DNA of 64,000 nucleotides from Paenibacillus radicis (ex Xue et al. 2023) (GTDB lineage: Bacteria; Bacillota; Bacilli; Paenibacillales; NBRC-103111). Both the position numbers and the translations under genes were made by a program. Of the stretch, positions 36,361 to 44,848 are shown piece by piece (the stretch's first letter is position 1; each line of letters begins with the position of its first letter). The stretch spans positions 62,001-126,000 of the forward strand of contig NZ_JANQBD010000010.1 in NCBI RefSeq assembly GCF_024722015.1. Reading direction: 5' to 3'. The notes under the pieces are model-generated. The model saw only the letters and a program-made list of their open reading frames with translations, had not been told where the DNA came from and did no database searches.

Positions 36361-37461
36361 ATGAATGCATATGTACAATTAACGTTGGCCCAACTTAGAA
36401 TTTTTATAAGGAACCGGCAAGTTTTATTCTGGACACTGCTGTTTCCGGTCTTTTTTATGGTCATGCTGGGCTCATTTCTTGGAAACGGAAATTCTGTTTC
36501 TCTGGAGGGAGTTGTTATCGATCAAGACCAAACGACTCAATCCCAAACCATTAGCGGCTTAATGAAAAGTAGTGCGATTGTAAAAGCGACTGAATCCCAA
36601 GATGCGGAGCAAGCACTTGCACAGCTAAAGCAGGGAGACACGCAATTCGTTCTGATCATTCCTAAGGGGACCGGTCAAACGATTCAAAGTGGAATTAAGT
36701 CGGGTGCGCCAGCTGAGCTAAAAATGTACTACGATGAAACGAACTTGTCCGTATCGGAGCTGGCCAAAGTAGCTCTAAACCAGATCATCGATTCGGTGTC
36801 TAAGCAGAGCGTGAATTATACTCCTGTTCTTAGCTTGAAATCAGAGGGCGTGCAATCTTTGAAATTGCGTTATATTGACTTCCTGGTGCCAGGCATCTTG
36901 GCTATGATGATTATGTCCAATAACTTGAACGGGGTTGCCGGCCAAATCGCATCTTGGAGGGAGAGAGGGGTGCTTCGTCGTATGCAAAGCACAACCTTGC
37001 GAGCATCTACGTTCATCGCGGCGCAAATTACAGCCAGGCTCGTTCTAAACGGAATTCAATCGGTTATTGTTCTGCTAGTGGCGTATTTGTTCTTCGGTAC
37101 CCAAGTGAACGGATCTTGGCTGACTTTACTGTTTTTCGTCGTTCTAGGCACACTTGCTTTCATGGCTACAGGGTTCATTGTGGCGGGAATTGCCAAAACT
37201 CCGGAGAGCGCAGGACCGATTGCCGGGTTCATTTCCTTCCCGATGCTGTTTGTCGGAGGTGTATTTTTCCCTATCAAAAATATGCCGGAATTTTTACAAG
37301 GAGCTGTAAAGCTAATACCGATATCCCATCTTACTGTTGCATTACGTCAGGTCATGAATGTAGGGACTGCAATGTCAGGCTTATGGGTGGAGGCAGCATT
37401 CCTGGGCGGTTGGTTAGTGCTTGCATTTATTGCAGCAAGCTTGACCTTCAAGTGGGAGTAG
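36361..37461 (+). CDS. ABC-2 type exporter permease
   Basis: The 366-residue protein has the ABC-2 layout: one N-terminal membrane segment (LFWTLLFPVFFMVMLGSF), an extracytoplasmic domain of about 145 residues, and five C-terminal segments starting near residue 172 with DFLVPGILAMMIMSNNLNG. SWRERGVLRRMQSTTLRASTF is the cytosolic coupling region and PMLFVGGVFFPIKNMP the typical re-entrant motif. It works with the ATPase just upstream. Confidence 0.92.
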   Translation: MNAYVQLTLAQLRIFIRNRQVLFWTLLFPVFFMVMLGSFLGNGNSVSLEGVVIDQDQTTQSQTISGLMKSSAIVKATESQDAEQALAQLKQGDTQFVLIIPKGTGQTIQSGIKSGAPAELKMYYDETNLSVSELAKVALNQIIDSVSKQSVNYTPVLSLKSEGVQSLKLRYIDFLVPGILAMMIMSNNLNGVAGQIASWRERGVLRRMQSTTLRASTFIAAQITARLVLNGIQSVIVLLVAYLFFGTQVNGSWLTLLFFVVLGTLAFMATGFIVAGIAKTPESAGPIAGFISFPMLFVGGVFFPIKNMPEFLQGAVKLIPISHLTVALRQVMNVGTAMSGLWVEAAFLGGWLVLAFIAASLTFKWE

Positions 37462-37554
37462 CTAGCACGACTATACTGCCAGGTGGAGCTGTCCCAAAAG
37501 TCATTTTGAAACAACCCCTCCACCATTTTATCCTGAATAGATGGTTGCAAAAGA

Positions 37555-37590
37555 GCCCTCAATTCCACTTTAATAGTTGAAGGCTTTTTT
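37555..37590 (+). terminator. Imperfect terminator downstream of the ABC-2 permease gene
   Basis: GCCCTCAA (37555-37562) pairs imperfectly with TTGAAGGC (37577-37584), followed by TTTTTT. The same hairpin in better form lies at 50289, so it belongs to the extended repeat unit shared by copies B and C. Confidence 0.6.
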
Positions 37591-37718
37591 GCATATTCTT
37601 GTGTATTCTTAGTGATGAATAAGATGAGGTCGCCTTCCAGCGCGTACTCATCGCTGGTATCGGGTTCGTGGCTCGTGGTTCGGTTACGGCATTGCATGGC
37701 AGTCTGGCGCACTCCGTG

Positions 37719-37986
37719 CAATTATCAGGAAAATGTCAAGTTAGTTACTCCGAAAATAGCGTTCCAAGTCTTATAGCTGGAATTCCTCATGCTAATTCTA
37801 CGTATTTTGGCTGATATCCACCATTTCACCTCTATTAGAGTTAGTTTTTCCAGTTAGATTGATTTCAGGCGATATCCACGCTGGATTAGCGTTACAATTT
37901 CCATCTATTTTCTTTCCTTCCACAGCGGCCCCGACAAATCATGGTCTCCTCTAGGTTGAAAGCAGCCGCCCCATCACTTAAGTAAC
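37719..37986 (+). repeat. Dispersed intergenic repeat, copy B
   Basis: It aligns by eye with copies A and C, from CAATTATCAGGAAAATGTCA through GCTAATTCTACGTATTTTGG to CCATCACTTAAGTAAC. It is the most diverged copy, with several small deletions. Upstream homology with copy C continues about 170 bases (TTACGGCATT, GGTATCGGG, and the hairpin at 37555). Confidence 0.72.
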
Positions 37987-38178
37987 ATCCAAAAAGCGGC
38001 CGGACTCATTTTTCGATTTTCGAACCCCCACTCTGATGGGAATTTCCCTACAAAAAAGACGCTTCCATTTCCGCTTACATGGTGGTTTTGGAGGCGTCTT
38101 TGTACATAGTTTGGGCTGATTCATTCACTGATACCCTTTTGGGACAGCCCCTTTTTTGCAATGCATTGGAGAACACCC

Positions 38179-38553
38179 TTACAACAGCATAATAAAACAA
38201 AATAGCTCCATAGCTATTAGAAAGAACGAGAAAAACATGCCTGAGTAGCAGGTTGACCGGAATACTTGTCTGCTGTTCATTATGTAGACTCTAAGGCAAA
38301 GGATGCAAACTAGTCCGATAAACAAAGTCGTAATGAAGGTTAATGATGTCATTTGGGAAACGGGTATTACAGCCGCCGCTTGTGCAAGGACGTAGCTTAA
38401 GATCAAGGAAACTATAAATAAAGACAAGGCACCTAGCCGATATATCCGCTTTTTTTCACACCGCATTTTGCGTATTTCGGGGTAACGTGAAATCAACCAA
38501 TAAATCCACTGGCATAATAAAATGAAAACTACAATGAAATATAAAATACTCAT
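38179..38553 (-). CDS. Small membrane protein of unknown function
   Basis: The 124-residue protein has four hydrophobic segments (about 1-19, 42-62, 70-90 and 102-123) joined by short basic loops such as RYPEIRKMRCEKKRIYR. I do not recognise the family. It lies 39 bases beyond the riboswitch-controlled gene on the same strand, so it may be in that transcript. An inverted-repeat element lies immediately downstream. Confidence 0.6.
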   Translation of the reverse strand: MSILYFIVVFILLCQWIYWLISRYPEIRKMRCEKKRIYRLGALSLFIVSLILSYVLAQAAAVIPVSQMTSLTFITTLFIGLVCILCLRVYIMNSRQVFRSTCYSGMFFSFFLIAMELFCFIMLL

Positions 38554-38592
38554 GGAATGATCCCTTCCCTTACTATTAATAGGTTATTTTGC

Positions 38593-39054
38593 TTAAAAGG
38601 AAAAATAGGATCGCGATTGATCAATCAAGTAGGAACGTTCCAGTACAATACCGTTTTCCTTTTGCGGAGGGGCTATATCCGTTTGTTGAAGTTGATTAAT
38701 GAGATCCTGCAGAGCGGAATGGGCCAACGAGCAGCGGTCTTGTCCCCATGCTTCCTGTTTGTTTTGGATGAAGGCCATGGCTTCAAGTACGGAAAGTCCT
38801 TTTAACTTAATGAACACAGAAGCCCATGGGATCAGATCGAATTTTCTCCCGTAGGAAGGCAGGATGCATTCCTCCCAGCCGTTGATTCCATTGCTCGATA
38901 TTTTTAGCAAGCCGCATGCGCATTCGTTTGTGACTTGCGGAATTCGTCTTTTTAATAGAAGACAATCAAATTGATAAATTTCCATGGAACCAATTTTAAA
39001 GCCTTCCAGGGTTCGGTCGGATGGAGAATCCAGAGGGTCAGCAAGCTTTAACAT
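38593..39054 (-). CDS. Uncharacterised protein under c-di-AMP riboswitch control
   Basis: The 153-residue protein has a GGAGTG site before its ATG. I do not recognise it with confidence. The segment from about residue 24 (MEIYQFDCLLLKRRIP, then GLLKISSNGINGWEECILP) and the helix SLAHSALQDLINQL resemble the N-terminal capping domain of enolase-superfamily enzymes, but the barrel with the metal ligands is missing. It may be a stand-alone domain with a new role or a truncated enzyme. A c-di-AMP riboswitch and terminator precede it, which links it to potassium or osmotic homeostasis by regulation. Confidence 0.6.
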   Translation of the reverse strand: MLKLADPLDSPSDRTLEGFKIGSMEIYQFDCLLLKRRIPQVTNECACGLLKISSNGINGWEECILPSYGRKFDLIPWASVFIKLKGLSVLEAMAFIQNKQEAWGQDRCSLAHSALQDLINQLQQTDIAPPQKENGIVLERSYLIDQSRSYFSF

Positions 39055-39088
39055 AATGAATACACTCCTTGTTATTTGTTTTGGACAA

Positions 39089-39131
39089 CAAAAAAAAGCC
39101 CGGAGAGCAGAGAATCTCTACTCACGGGCTT
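39089..39131 (-). terminator. Riboswitch expression-platform terminator
   Basis: On the minus strand AAGCCCG (complement of 39125-39131) pairs with CGGGCTT (complement of 39096-39102), followed by a run of T. It lies between the riboswitch and the gene at 38593, the usual OFF-switch position. Confidence 0.85.
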
Positions 39132-39167
39132 CCTGACAAGCTGGCTAGGAATAGCACGATCGCTGGT

Positions 39168-39330
39168 TCTCTCTCAATTCGCTTACGAGGTTAGCTGTCG
39201 GATTCGGGCTTGAGAGCGCCCTACCAGCAGATATGCGTCGGCATACCTGTAAGGATTCACCCCGTGAACCATCTATACTAAGATGGCTTCAAGTGGGTCC
39301 CCCGTTTCCCTATGCGGGAATTAAGCGTGA
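39168..39330 (-). ncRNA. c-di-AMP riboswitch (ydaO/yuaA class), leftward
   Basis: Read on the minus strand, the conserved blocks appear in order: AAACGGGGGACCCA, GGGGTGAATCC, GGTAGGGCG and then CCCGAATCCGACAGCTAACC with TCGTAAGC. The closing stem pairs CTTAATTC with GAATTGAG. This is the ydaO fold, which binds two c-di-AMP molecules and terminates transcription when c-di-AMP is high. It has its own promoter and terminator and controls the gene at 38593. Confidence 0.93.
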
Positions 39331-39357
39331 AAATAAATTATGTAGTTATTGAAACGT

Positions 39358-39386
39358 ATCATACGCTGACTGGAGCATATTGTAAA
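39358..39386 (-). promoter_or_regulatory. Promoter of the leftward riboswitch transcript
   Basis: On the minus strand TTTACA (39386-39381), a 17-base spacer and TATGAT (39363-39358) form a near-consensus vegetative promoter about 25 bases upstream of the riboswitch. Confidence 0.72.
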
Positions 39387-39612
39387 CCGCCAATCAGGAG
39401 GTTATTTTAGGTATTTTTGCTATATAAGCAGATGTAAGCGAATTCAACTGAGGTTAACGTTTATTATCTACCCTAATGCTAGGTTATGCTATGTTTTTTG
39501 AGAATTCCTTTAAAAATGGAGATAGAGTGAGGTAGATGCAGTAAATTGAAGAATGAACCTTATTAAGAGGTTCTAGCTATCCGTTATAGACGCATATGAA
39601 AGTCATGCTTTA

Positions 39613-39641
39613 TTTACAGTGCTAAGCTACAGGAGTATGAT
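39613..39641 (+). promoter_or_regulatory. Promoter of the kdp leader
   Basis: TTTACA (39613-39618), a 17-base spacer and TATGAT (39636-39641) have the same hexamers and spacing as the leftward promoter. It lies about 35 bases upstream of the first tandem riboswitch. The 39387-39612 interval holds no gene that I can see. Confidence 0.72.
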
Positions 39642-39674
39642 ACGACTCATGATTTACAACAAAGTTTCCAATTC

Positions 39675-39875
39675 TAACCGCTTAATTTCCTAATTACAGG
39701 GGAAACGGGGGAACCAACAAAACGATGCCAATACGGTGTGAGAGCCGTATTTCAAGTCGTTTGGGGTGAATCCTGAAGATGCACTCAAGTTTGCATCCAG
39801 GTAGGGTGACTCTCACCATCCGAATCCGTCAGCTAACCTCGTAGGCGTTGGATAGTAAGAACTTTTAAGCGTGAA
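39675..39875 (+). ncRNA. c-di-AMP riboswitch (ydaO/yuaA class), first of a tandem pair
   Basis: Conserved blocks are GGAAACGGGGGAACC (39701-39715), GGGGTGAATCCTG, AGGTAGGGTGACTCTCAC and CCGAATCCGTCAGCTAACC with TCGTAGGC. CGCTTAA (39679-39685) can pair with TTAAGCG (39865-39871). Small changes from consensus (GTAGGGTG, TCGTAGGC) might weaken ligand binding. No T-run terminator follows before the second aptamer. Confidence 0.92.
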
Positions 39876-39947
39876 CCGGTTTGTATAGAAAGTTGAAAGC
39901 AAACAGCTTTAGGACCACTATTTCATAATTAAAATGAACATGCATCT

Positions 39948-40150
39948 TTATCGCTGAGTCCTTGAATGGAAAAGGAACGGGGGAACCAAAGGAGCGCAAG
40001 ATACTTCATTAGTCTGTAAGTCAGACACAAGTATCGGGCAAGCTTCATGGGGTGAATCCTGTTAGGTATGCTGGAAGTATACCTGCAGGTAGGGCGACTC
40101 TCACGCCCGAATCCGACAGCTAACCTCGTAAGCGTATCGAGAGAGGCAAC
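39948..40150 (+). ncRNA. c-di-AMP riboswitch (ydaO/yuaA class), second of a tandem pair
   Basis: Blocks AACGGGGGAACC (39976-39987), GGGGTGAATCCTG, AGGTAGGGCGACTCTCACG and CCCGAATCCGACAGCTAACC with TCGTAAGC match the class consensus fully. A strong terminator follows about 40 bases downstream. Two aptamers before one terminator suggest either a steeper response or a lower effective threshold. Confidence 0.94.
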
Positions 40151-40192
40151 GATTGTCGTGGGTAAGACACGGTTTAATTTTCTGTGCCTTAG

Positions 40193-40235
40193 GAAGCCGC
40201 GAGAAGAGTTCACCTCTTTTCGCAGGCTTCTTTTT
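40193..40235 (+). terminator. Shared expression-platform terminator of the tandem riboswitches
   Basis: GAAGCC (40193-40198) with GCGAGAAGAG pairs with CTCTTTTCGC and GGCTTC (40225-40230), followed by TTTTT. It lies upstream of the first kdp-leader gene and would stop the whole operon when c-di-AMP is bound. Confidence 0.9.
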
Positions 40236-40382
40236 GTTGCGCTTAAGGAATGAAGCGAAGCAAATTTCTGCAGATAATTGGGGGCTCCCCCATAAGTAAT
40301 CGGAATTCACTATAGAGGTTCGTGTCACTTTTGGGGGATAGTTGGTTGCCTTCTTTTCGGGGAAAAAAGGAGGAAAATCGAA

Positions 40383-40790
40383 ATGGAACAGCAACAATTT
40401 ATTTTGGTATCTGCGCCTAACAAGACCGGTGAAGGATTCATATGCCAATTGATCCGGCAAGGATTGCCATTCGCCGCCATTGCTAACAATAAAGGGGAAA
40501 AACAGCGGCTGGATGGTCTGGGTGTAAAAAATATCATTTTGATAGATACTATTGAACAAGCCAAATGGAAAATTCCAGAACTACCTATCGGGAAAATATT
40601 TCTATTTGAACAGAGCATGAACTTATGCTGCCGTTATATTCAAATATGCCGCAGCTGGACGGTAAAGCCTATTTATGTGATTACGCACACGAGTAACCCG
40701 CGTCTTATTTATAAAGGGCTCGGCGCCACTTATGTGATTCATACGACCAGTGAGGATGTTTCTTTCCTGGTTCAGACGCATGTCGGATAA
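40383..40790 (+). CDS. Uncharacterised Rossmann-like protein at the head of the kdp operon
   Basis: The 135-residue protein follows GGAGG by nine bases. Its start, FILVSAPNKTGEGFICQLI followed by GLPFAAIANNKGEKQRLDGLGVKNIILID, has the alternating strand-helix pattern of a TrkA/RCK-N or NAD-binding half-domain, but the GxGxxG loop is replaced by SAPNKTGEG. Later segments are KIFLFEQSMNLCCRYI and GLGATYVIHTTSEDVSFLV. It may be a regulatory subunit for potassium uptake. This is an inference from fold-like appearance and position. Confidence 0.55.
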   Translation: MEQQQFILVSAPNKTGEGFICQLIRQGLPFAAIANNKGEKQRLDGLGVKNIILIDTIEQAKWKIPELPIGKIFLFEQSMNLCCRYIQICRSWTVKPIYVITHTSNPRLIYKGLGATYVIHTTSEDVSFLVQTHVG

Positions 40791-40830
40791 ATAGTCAGCA
40801 ATCTTAATGATATTAATGGAGGGAATATAC

Positions 40831-40941
40831 ATGTTGGATCTCTACATGGTTTTAATGCTAGTAGTGACCTATGCGCTGTTCACAGGATTTCTGTCCTGGT
40901 GCGGAAGAGTGATCCAGGAATCGGGAGGCGACCATAAATGA
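40831..40941 (+). CDS. 36-residue membrane peptide overlapping kdpF
   Basis: ATG at 40831 follows GGAGGG and opens MLDLYMVLMLVVTYALF, a single membrane helix, ending with a charged tail (CGRVIQESGGDHK). Its stop overlaps the kdpF start in ATGA, the mark of translational coupling. Similar short frames before kdpF are easily missed in annotation. It could be a second small subunit of the Kdp complex. Confidence 0.65.
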   Translation: MLDLYMVLMLVVTYALFTGFLSWCGRVIQESGGDHK

Positions 40942-41015
40942 TAGTCGTCGTGATATTTACTGTATTTATTTTTGTTTACTTGGCCTACGCGCTGATTAAT
41001 CCGGAAAAATTTTGA
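40938..41015 (+). CDS. kdpF: Potassium-transporting ATPase small subunit KdpF
   Basis: The 25-residue peptide is one membrane helix ending YALINPEKF, the usual KdpF signature (LxxPExF). KdpF stabilises the KdpABC complex in the membrane. It is coupled to the preceding peptide through ATGA and precedes kdpA by 38 bases. Confidence 0.85.
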   Translation: MIVVVIFTVFIFVYLAYALINPEKF

Positions 41016-41053
41016 GAAAAAACAGATAGGCTTAGGAAGGGAAGTAATAAACT

Positions 41054-42733
41054 ATGGGCATTTTACAAATTGCCGTTGTCATTGTGATTCTGGCGCTGCT
41101 GGTTAAGCCGGTGGGGACCTACTTGTATCACGTATTTTCGAATGAAGCTAACCGGACGGACAAATGGTTCTCTTTTATAGAAAAACCTATATTTTCACTG
41201 ATTGGCTTGAAGGAACGAAAAGGCATGACCTGGAAAACGTATGCGCTCAGTTTTATCATTACTAATATTGTGCTCGTTGCTGTCAGCTATTTGATATTGA
41301 GAATGCAAAAGTATCTGCCTTTAAATCCTAACGGAATTGACAATATGGAAGAGACGCTGACCTTCAATACGGTCATCAGTTTCATGACCAATACGAACCT
41401 GCAGCATTACAGCGGAGAGTCCGGGTTGTCCTATTTCTCGCAAATGGCGGTCATTATGATGATGATGTTCACCTCGGCAGCGACAGGCTTTTCAGTTGCG
41501 ATAGCTTTTATTAGAGGGATTACCAGTAAAGGAGAAACCATCGGTAACTTCTTCGAGGATTTTGTGAAGGCTCATGTTCGTGTATTTTTCCCGCTTGCCT
41601 TTGTGGTTACCCTGCTTCTTGTGGCTTTGCAGGTGCCGCAGACACTGCAGCCTACTATAACGGCAACAGGACTCGAGGGAACGGGGCAGCAAATCGCCAT
41701 AGGACCGGTTGCCTCACTGGAATCTATCAAGCATTTAGGGACAAATGGCGGTGGTTTTTTCGGAGTCAACTCAGCCCATCCGTTTGAAAATCCGAACCCG
41801 TTAACCAACGTCATTGAAATTTTGTCGATGTGGGTATTGTCTGCCGCACTTCCTTATACGTTTGGCTTGTTCGCCAAAAATCGCAAGCAAGGCTGGGTTA
41901 TTTTCTCGGCCATGATGATTTTGTTTGTCATGTTCCTCTCTCTATCGTATGCAGCGGAATCCAGTGGAAATCCGGTACTCAATAAGCTGGGTATCGACGC
42001 TTCTCAAGGCAGCATGGAAGGGAAAGAAACACGCTTTGGAATCGCCCAATCGGCATTGTTTACAACGGTAACCACAGCGGCTACCACCGGCAGTGTAAAC
42101 AATATGCATGATACGCTGACGCCGCTTGGAGGCATCACTCCATTAGCCTTAATGATGCTGAACTGTGTATTTGGCGGTAAAGGCGTAGGATTGGTTAATA
42201 TGCTGATGTATGCTATTTTGGCGGTCTTCCTTGCAGGGCTGATGGTCGGCCGAACACCGGAGTTTCTGGGCCGGAAGATAGAAGCGCGCGAGATGAAGCT
42301 GATTGCGATTGCGATTCTAGCGCATCCGCTGATCATTCTGGCTCCAACGGCTATAGCACTCGTTACTGAGTTAGGGAAAGCAGGGATTACTAATCCGTCC
42401 TTTCATGGAATTTCGCAAGTGCTGTACGAGTACACATCTTCAGCCGCCAATAACGGATCGGGCTTCGAGGGACTTGGAGACAATACTCCGTTTTGGAATA
42501 TTTCAACGGGGCTTGTTATGCTGTTTGGCCGCTACGTTTCCATGGTAGCAATGCTGGCCGTGGCCGGTTCCCTGCTGCGCAAGCAATGGGTTCCTGAGAC
42601 CATCGGGACTTTCCGTACCGATAACCGCTTATTTGCCGGAATTCTCGTAGGAACTGTATTGATTATAGGGGCTTTGACGTTTTTGCCTGGTATTGTGCTC
42701 GGGCCGATCGCAGAGTATTTGACGATCCGTTAA
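41054..42733 (+). CDS. kdpA: Potassium-transporting ATPase subunit KdpA
   Basis: The 559-residue channel-like subunit has about ten membrane segments. Selectivity-filter motifs of the four repeats are visible, including TNTNLQHYSGE, GTNGGGFFGVNSAHPFENP, TTAATTGSVNNMHD and SSAANNGSGFEG. It binds potassium from outside and passes it through an internal tunnel toward KdpB. Length and motifs are normal. Confidence 0.97.
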   Translation: MGILQIAVVIVILALLVKPVGTYLYHVFSNEANRTDKWFSFIEKPIFSLIGLKERKGMTWKTYALSFIITNIVLVAVSYLILRMQKYLPLNPNGIDNMEETLTFNTVISFMTNTNLQHYSGESGLSYFSQMAVIMMMMFTSAATGFSVAIAFIRGITSKGETIGNFFEDFVKAHVRVFFPLAFVVTLLLVALQVPQTLQPTITATGLEGTGQQIAIGPVASLESIKHLGTNGGGFFGVNSAHPFENPNPLTNVIEILSMWVLSAALPYTFGLFAKNRKQGWVIFSAMMILFVMFLSLSYAAESSGNPVLNKLGIDASQGSMEGKETRFGIAQSALFTTVTTAATTGSVNNMHDTLTPLGGITPLALMMLNCVFGGKGVGLVNMLMYAILAVFLAGLMVGRTPEFLGRKIEAREMKLIAIAILAHPLIILAPTAIALVTELGKAGITNPSFHGISQVLYEYTSSAANNGSGFEGLGDNTPFWNISTGLVMLFGRYVSMVAMLAVAGSLLRKQWVPETIGTFRTDNRLFAGILVGTVLIIGALTFLPGIVLGPIAEYLTIR

Positions 42734-42761
42734 TGGAAATGGAAGAGGTGGATAACTACAA

Positions 42762-44792
42762 ATGAATACGAATAGACGAAAATTATTATCCGGTGATATT
42801 GTTGCAAATGCCGTTAAAGATAGCTTTGTGAAGCTGAACCCGGTCACGATGATGAAAAATCCGGTGATGTTTGTGGTTGAAGTAGGTACGCTCATTGTTT
42901 TATTGATGACCATTTTGCCTGGATATTTTGGTACGGAGGATAGCATAGGCTTTAACCTTACCGTATTTGTGATCCTGCTTTTCACCGTGCTGTTCGCTAA
43001 CTTTGCGGAAGCTCTGGCAGAAGGGCGGGGGAAGGCGCAGGCTGACTCGTTGAAAAGATCGAAGCAAGAGATTACCGCTATAAAAGTAGTTAACGGGGGC
43101 TTGAAGGAAGTTCCGTCAACGGAGCTTCGTAAAGGTGACATCGTAGTAGTCGCACAAGGTGAAATGATCCCGGGTGACGGTGAAGTGATTGAGGGTCTTG
43201 CATCTGTCGATGAGTCTGCAATAACAGGTGAGTCTGCCCCTGTTATTAAAGAAGCTGGCGGTGACTTCAGCTCTGTAACCGGTGGTACGCGAGTAGTCAG
43301 CGACAAGATTAAGGTTCGAATTACGAGCGATCCGGGAGAATCGTTTATCGACCGGATGATCGCTCTGGTTGAAGGGGCCAAACGGCAAAAAACGCCGAAT
43401 GAAATTGCCTTGAACACTTTGCTTTCGAGCTTGACGCTGATTTTCCTGATCGTTGTCGTTACTTTGGCTCCTATTGCTAAATTTTTGGAAATTGAATTGC
43501 AAATACCGGTATTGATTTCTTTGCTGGTCTGCTTGATTCCTACAACGATCGGTGGCTTGCTGTCCGCTATAGGAATAGCTGGTATGGATCGGGTAACCCA
43601 ATTTAATGTTCTCGCCATGTCAGGTAAAGCGGTGGAAGCCGCAGGAGATATTAATACGATGATTCTCGACAAAACCGGGACCATCACCTTTGGTAACCGG
43701 ATGGCTAGTGAGTTCATTCCAGTCGGCTCCGACAATGCCAGAATACTGGGTGAATGGGCGGCAATCAGCTCCATGAAGGATGAGACACCGGAAGGGCGAT
43801 CCGTGCTGGAGTTAATGAAGAAGCAAGGCTTGACTTATAACGAAGGACTTGCGGCTGGCGGAGAATTTATTGAATTCAAGGCTGAAACGCGAATGAGCGG
43901 GATTGATCTCACAGATGGGCGCAAGGTGCGTAAAGGTGCCGTCGATGCGGTGAAGAAATGGGTGGAAGCCTCCGGAGGTGCGGTTCCAAGGGATTTGGAT
44001 GTCAAAAGTAATGCGATCGCCTCAGAAGGCGGCACACCTCTTGCAGTGGCTGTAGATAATCAAATATTCGGCTTGATCTATTTGAAGGATACTGTGAAGC
44101 CCGGTATGAAAGAGCGGTTCGAGCAGCTTCGCAGAATGGGTATCAAAACGATTATGTGCACAGGCGATAATCCATTAACGGCGGCAACCATTGCTCGTGA
44201 AGCGGGTGTGGATGATTTTATTGCCGAGAGCAAGCCGGAGGATAAAATCGCGGTTATCCGCAGAGAGCAGGCGGAAGGAAAGCTGGTTGCGATGACAGGA
44301 GACGGAACCAACGATGCTCCTGCGCTGGCCCAGGCAGACGTAGGGCTAGCAATGAACAGCGGCACAATAGCGGCTAAAGAAGCGGCGAACATGGTCGATC
44401 TGGATTCCGATCCATCGAAGATTATCGAGGTCGTTGCCATTGGCAAGCAGCTGCTTATGACTCGCGGAGCTTTAACAACCTTCAGTATTGCCAACGATGT
44501 GGCGAAATATTTTGCAATCATTCCCGCCATGTTTACATTGGCGATTCCTCAGATGGAGGCGCTGAACCTCATGAGACTGGGTTCTCCGATGTCGGCGATT
44601 TTATCGGCATTAATTTTTAACGCCATTATTATTCCGCTGCTGATTCCGCTGGCCATGAGGGGCGTAGCTTATAAGCCAATGAGCTCTACGAAGCTGCTGC
44701 AGCGAAATATTCTAATTTATGGTCTCGGAGGCATCGTCGTTCCTTTTGTAGGCATTAAACTGATTGACCTTATCGTTCACGTTTGGATCTAA
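42762..44792 (+). CDS. kdpB: Potassium-transporting ATPase catalytic subunit KdpB
   Basis: The 676-residue P-type ATPase has TGESAPV in the actuator domain, the phosphorylated Asp near residue 303 in [11 protein letters not shown], and [21 protein letters not shown] in the hinge. [18 protein letters not shown] belongs to the membrane region specific to KdpB. It hydrolyses ATP to drive high-affinity potassium uptake. The Ser in TGESAP, where KdpB can be inhibited by phosphorylation, is present. Confidence 0.97.
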   Translation: MNTNRRKLLSGDIVANAVKDSFVKLNPVTMMKNPVMFVVEVGTLIVLLMTILPGYFGTEDSIGFNLTVFVILLFTVLFANFAEALAEGRGKAQADSLKRSKQEITAIKVVNGGLKEVPSTELRKGDIVVVAQGEMIPGDGEVIEGLASVDESAITGESAPVIKEAGGDFSSVTGGTRVVSDKIKVRITSDPGESFIDRMIALVEGAKRQKTPNEIALNTLLSSLTLIFLIVVVTLAPIAKFLEIELQIPVLISLLVCLIPTTIGGLLSAIGIAGMDRVTQFNVLAMSGKAVEAAGDINTMILDKTGTITFGNRMASEFIPVGSDNARILGEWAAISSMKDETPEGRSVLELMKKQGLTYNEGLAAGGEFIEFKAETRMSGIDLTDGRKVRKGAVDAVKKWVEASGGAVPRDLDVKSNAIASEGGTPLAVAVDNQIFGLIYLKDTVKPGMKERFEQLRRMGIKTIMCTGDNPLTAATIAREAGVDDFIAESKPEDKIAVIRREQAEGKLVAMTGDGTNDAPALAQADVGLAMNSGTIAAKEAANMVDLDSDPSKIIEVVAIGKQLLMTRGALTTFSIANDVAKYFAIIPAMFTLAIPQMEALNLMRLGSPMSAILSALIFNAIIIPLLIPLAMRGVAYKPMSSTKLLQRNILIYGLGGIVVPFVGIKLIDLIVHVWI

Positions 44793-44848
44793 CATACGTT
44801 GGAATGCTCAGATGAGCTTTTAGTATAGAGAAAAGAGGTTGGAAAAGG

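Larger units (their letters stand above)
37485..38151. mobile_element. Non-coding element with inverted-repeat ends (MITE-like or decayed IS) carrying repeat copy B
   Basis: GCTGTCCCAAAAG (37488-37500) and CTTTTGGGACAGC (38136-38148) are perfect 13-base inverted repeats, extending to 16 with one mismatch. The sequence resembles the ends of IS1182-like elements as I remember them. About 640 bases lie between, with no transposase frame. They contain a terminator-like hairpin, the dispersed repeat core, and a hairpin pairing GACGCTTCC (38059-38067) with GGAGGCGTC (38090-38098). No clear target duplication flanks it. It may be a non-autonomous element or a degraded insertion sequence. Confidence 0.6.

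Noticed and set aside
42629..43774. Minus-strand frame of 381 codons opposite kdpA and kdpB
   Set aside because: KdpB motifs on the plus strand are decisive, and the opposite frame has a biased Ser/Thr/Ile composition typical of antisense shadows.
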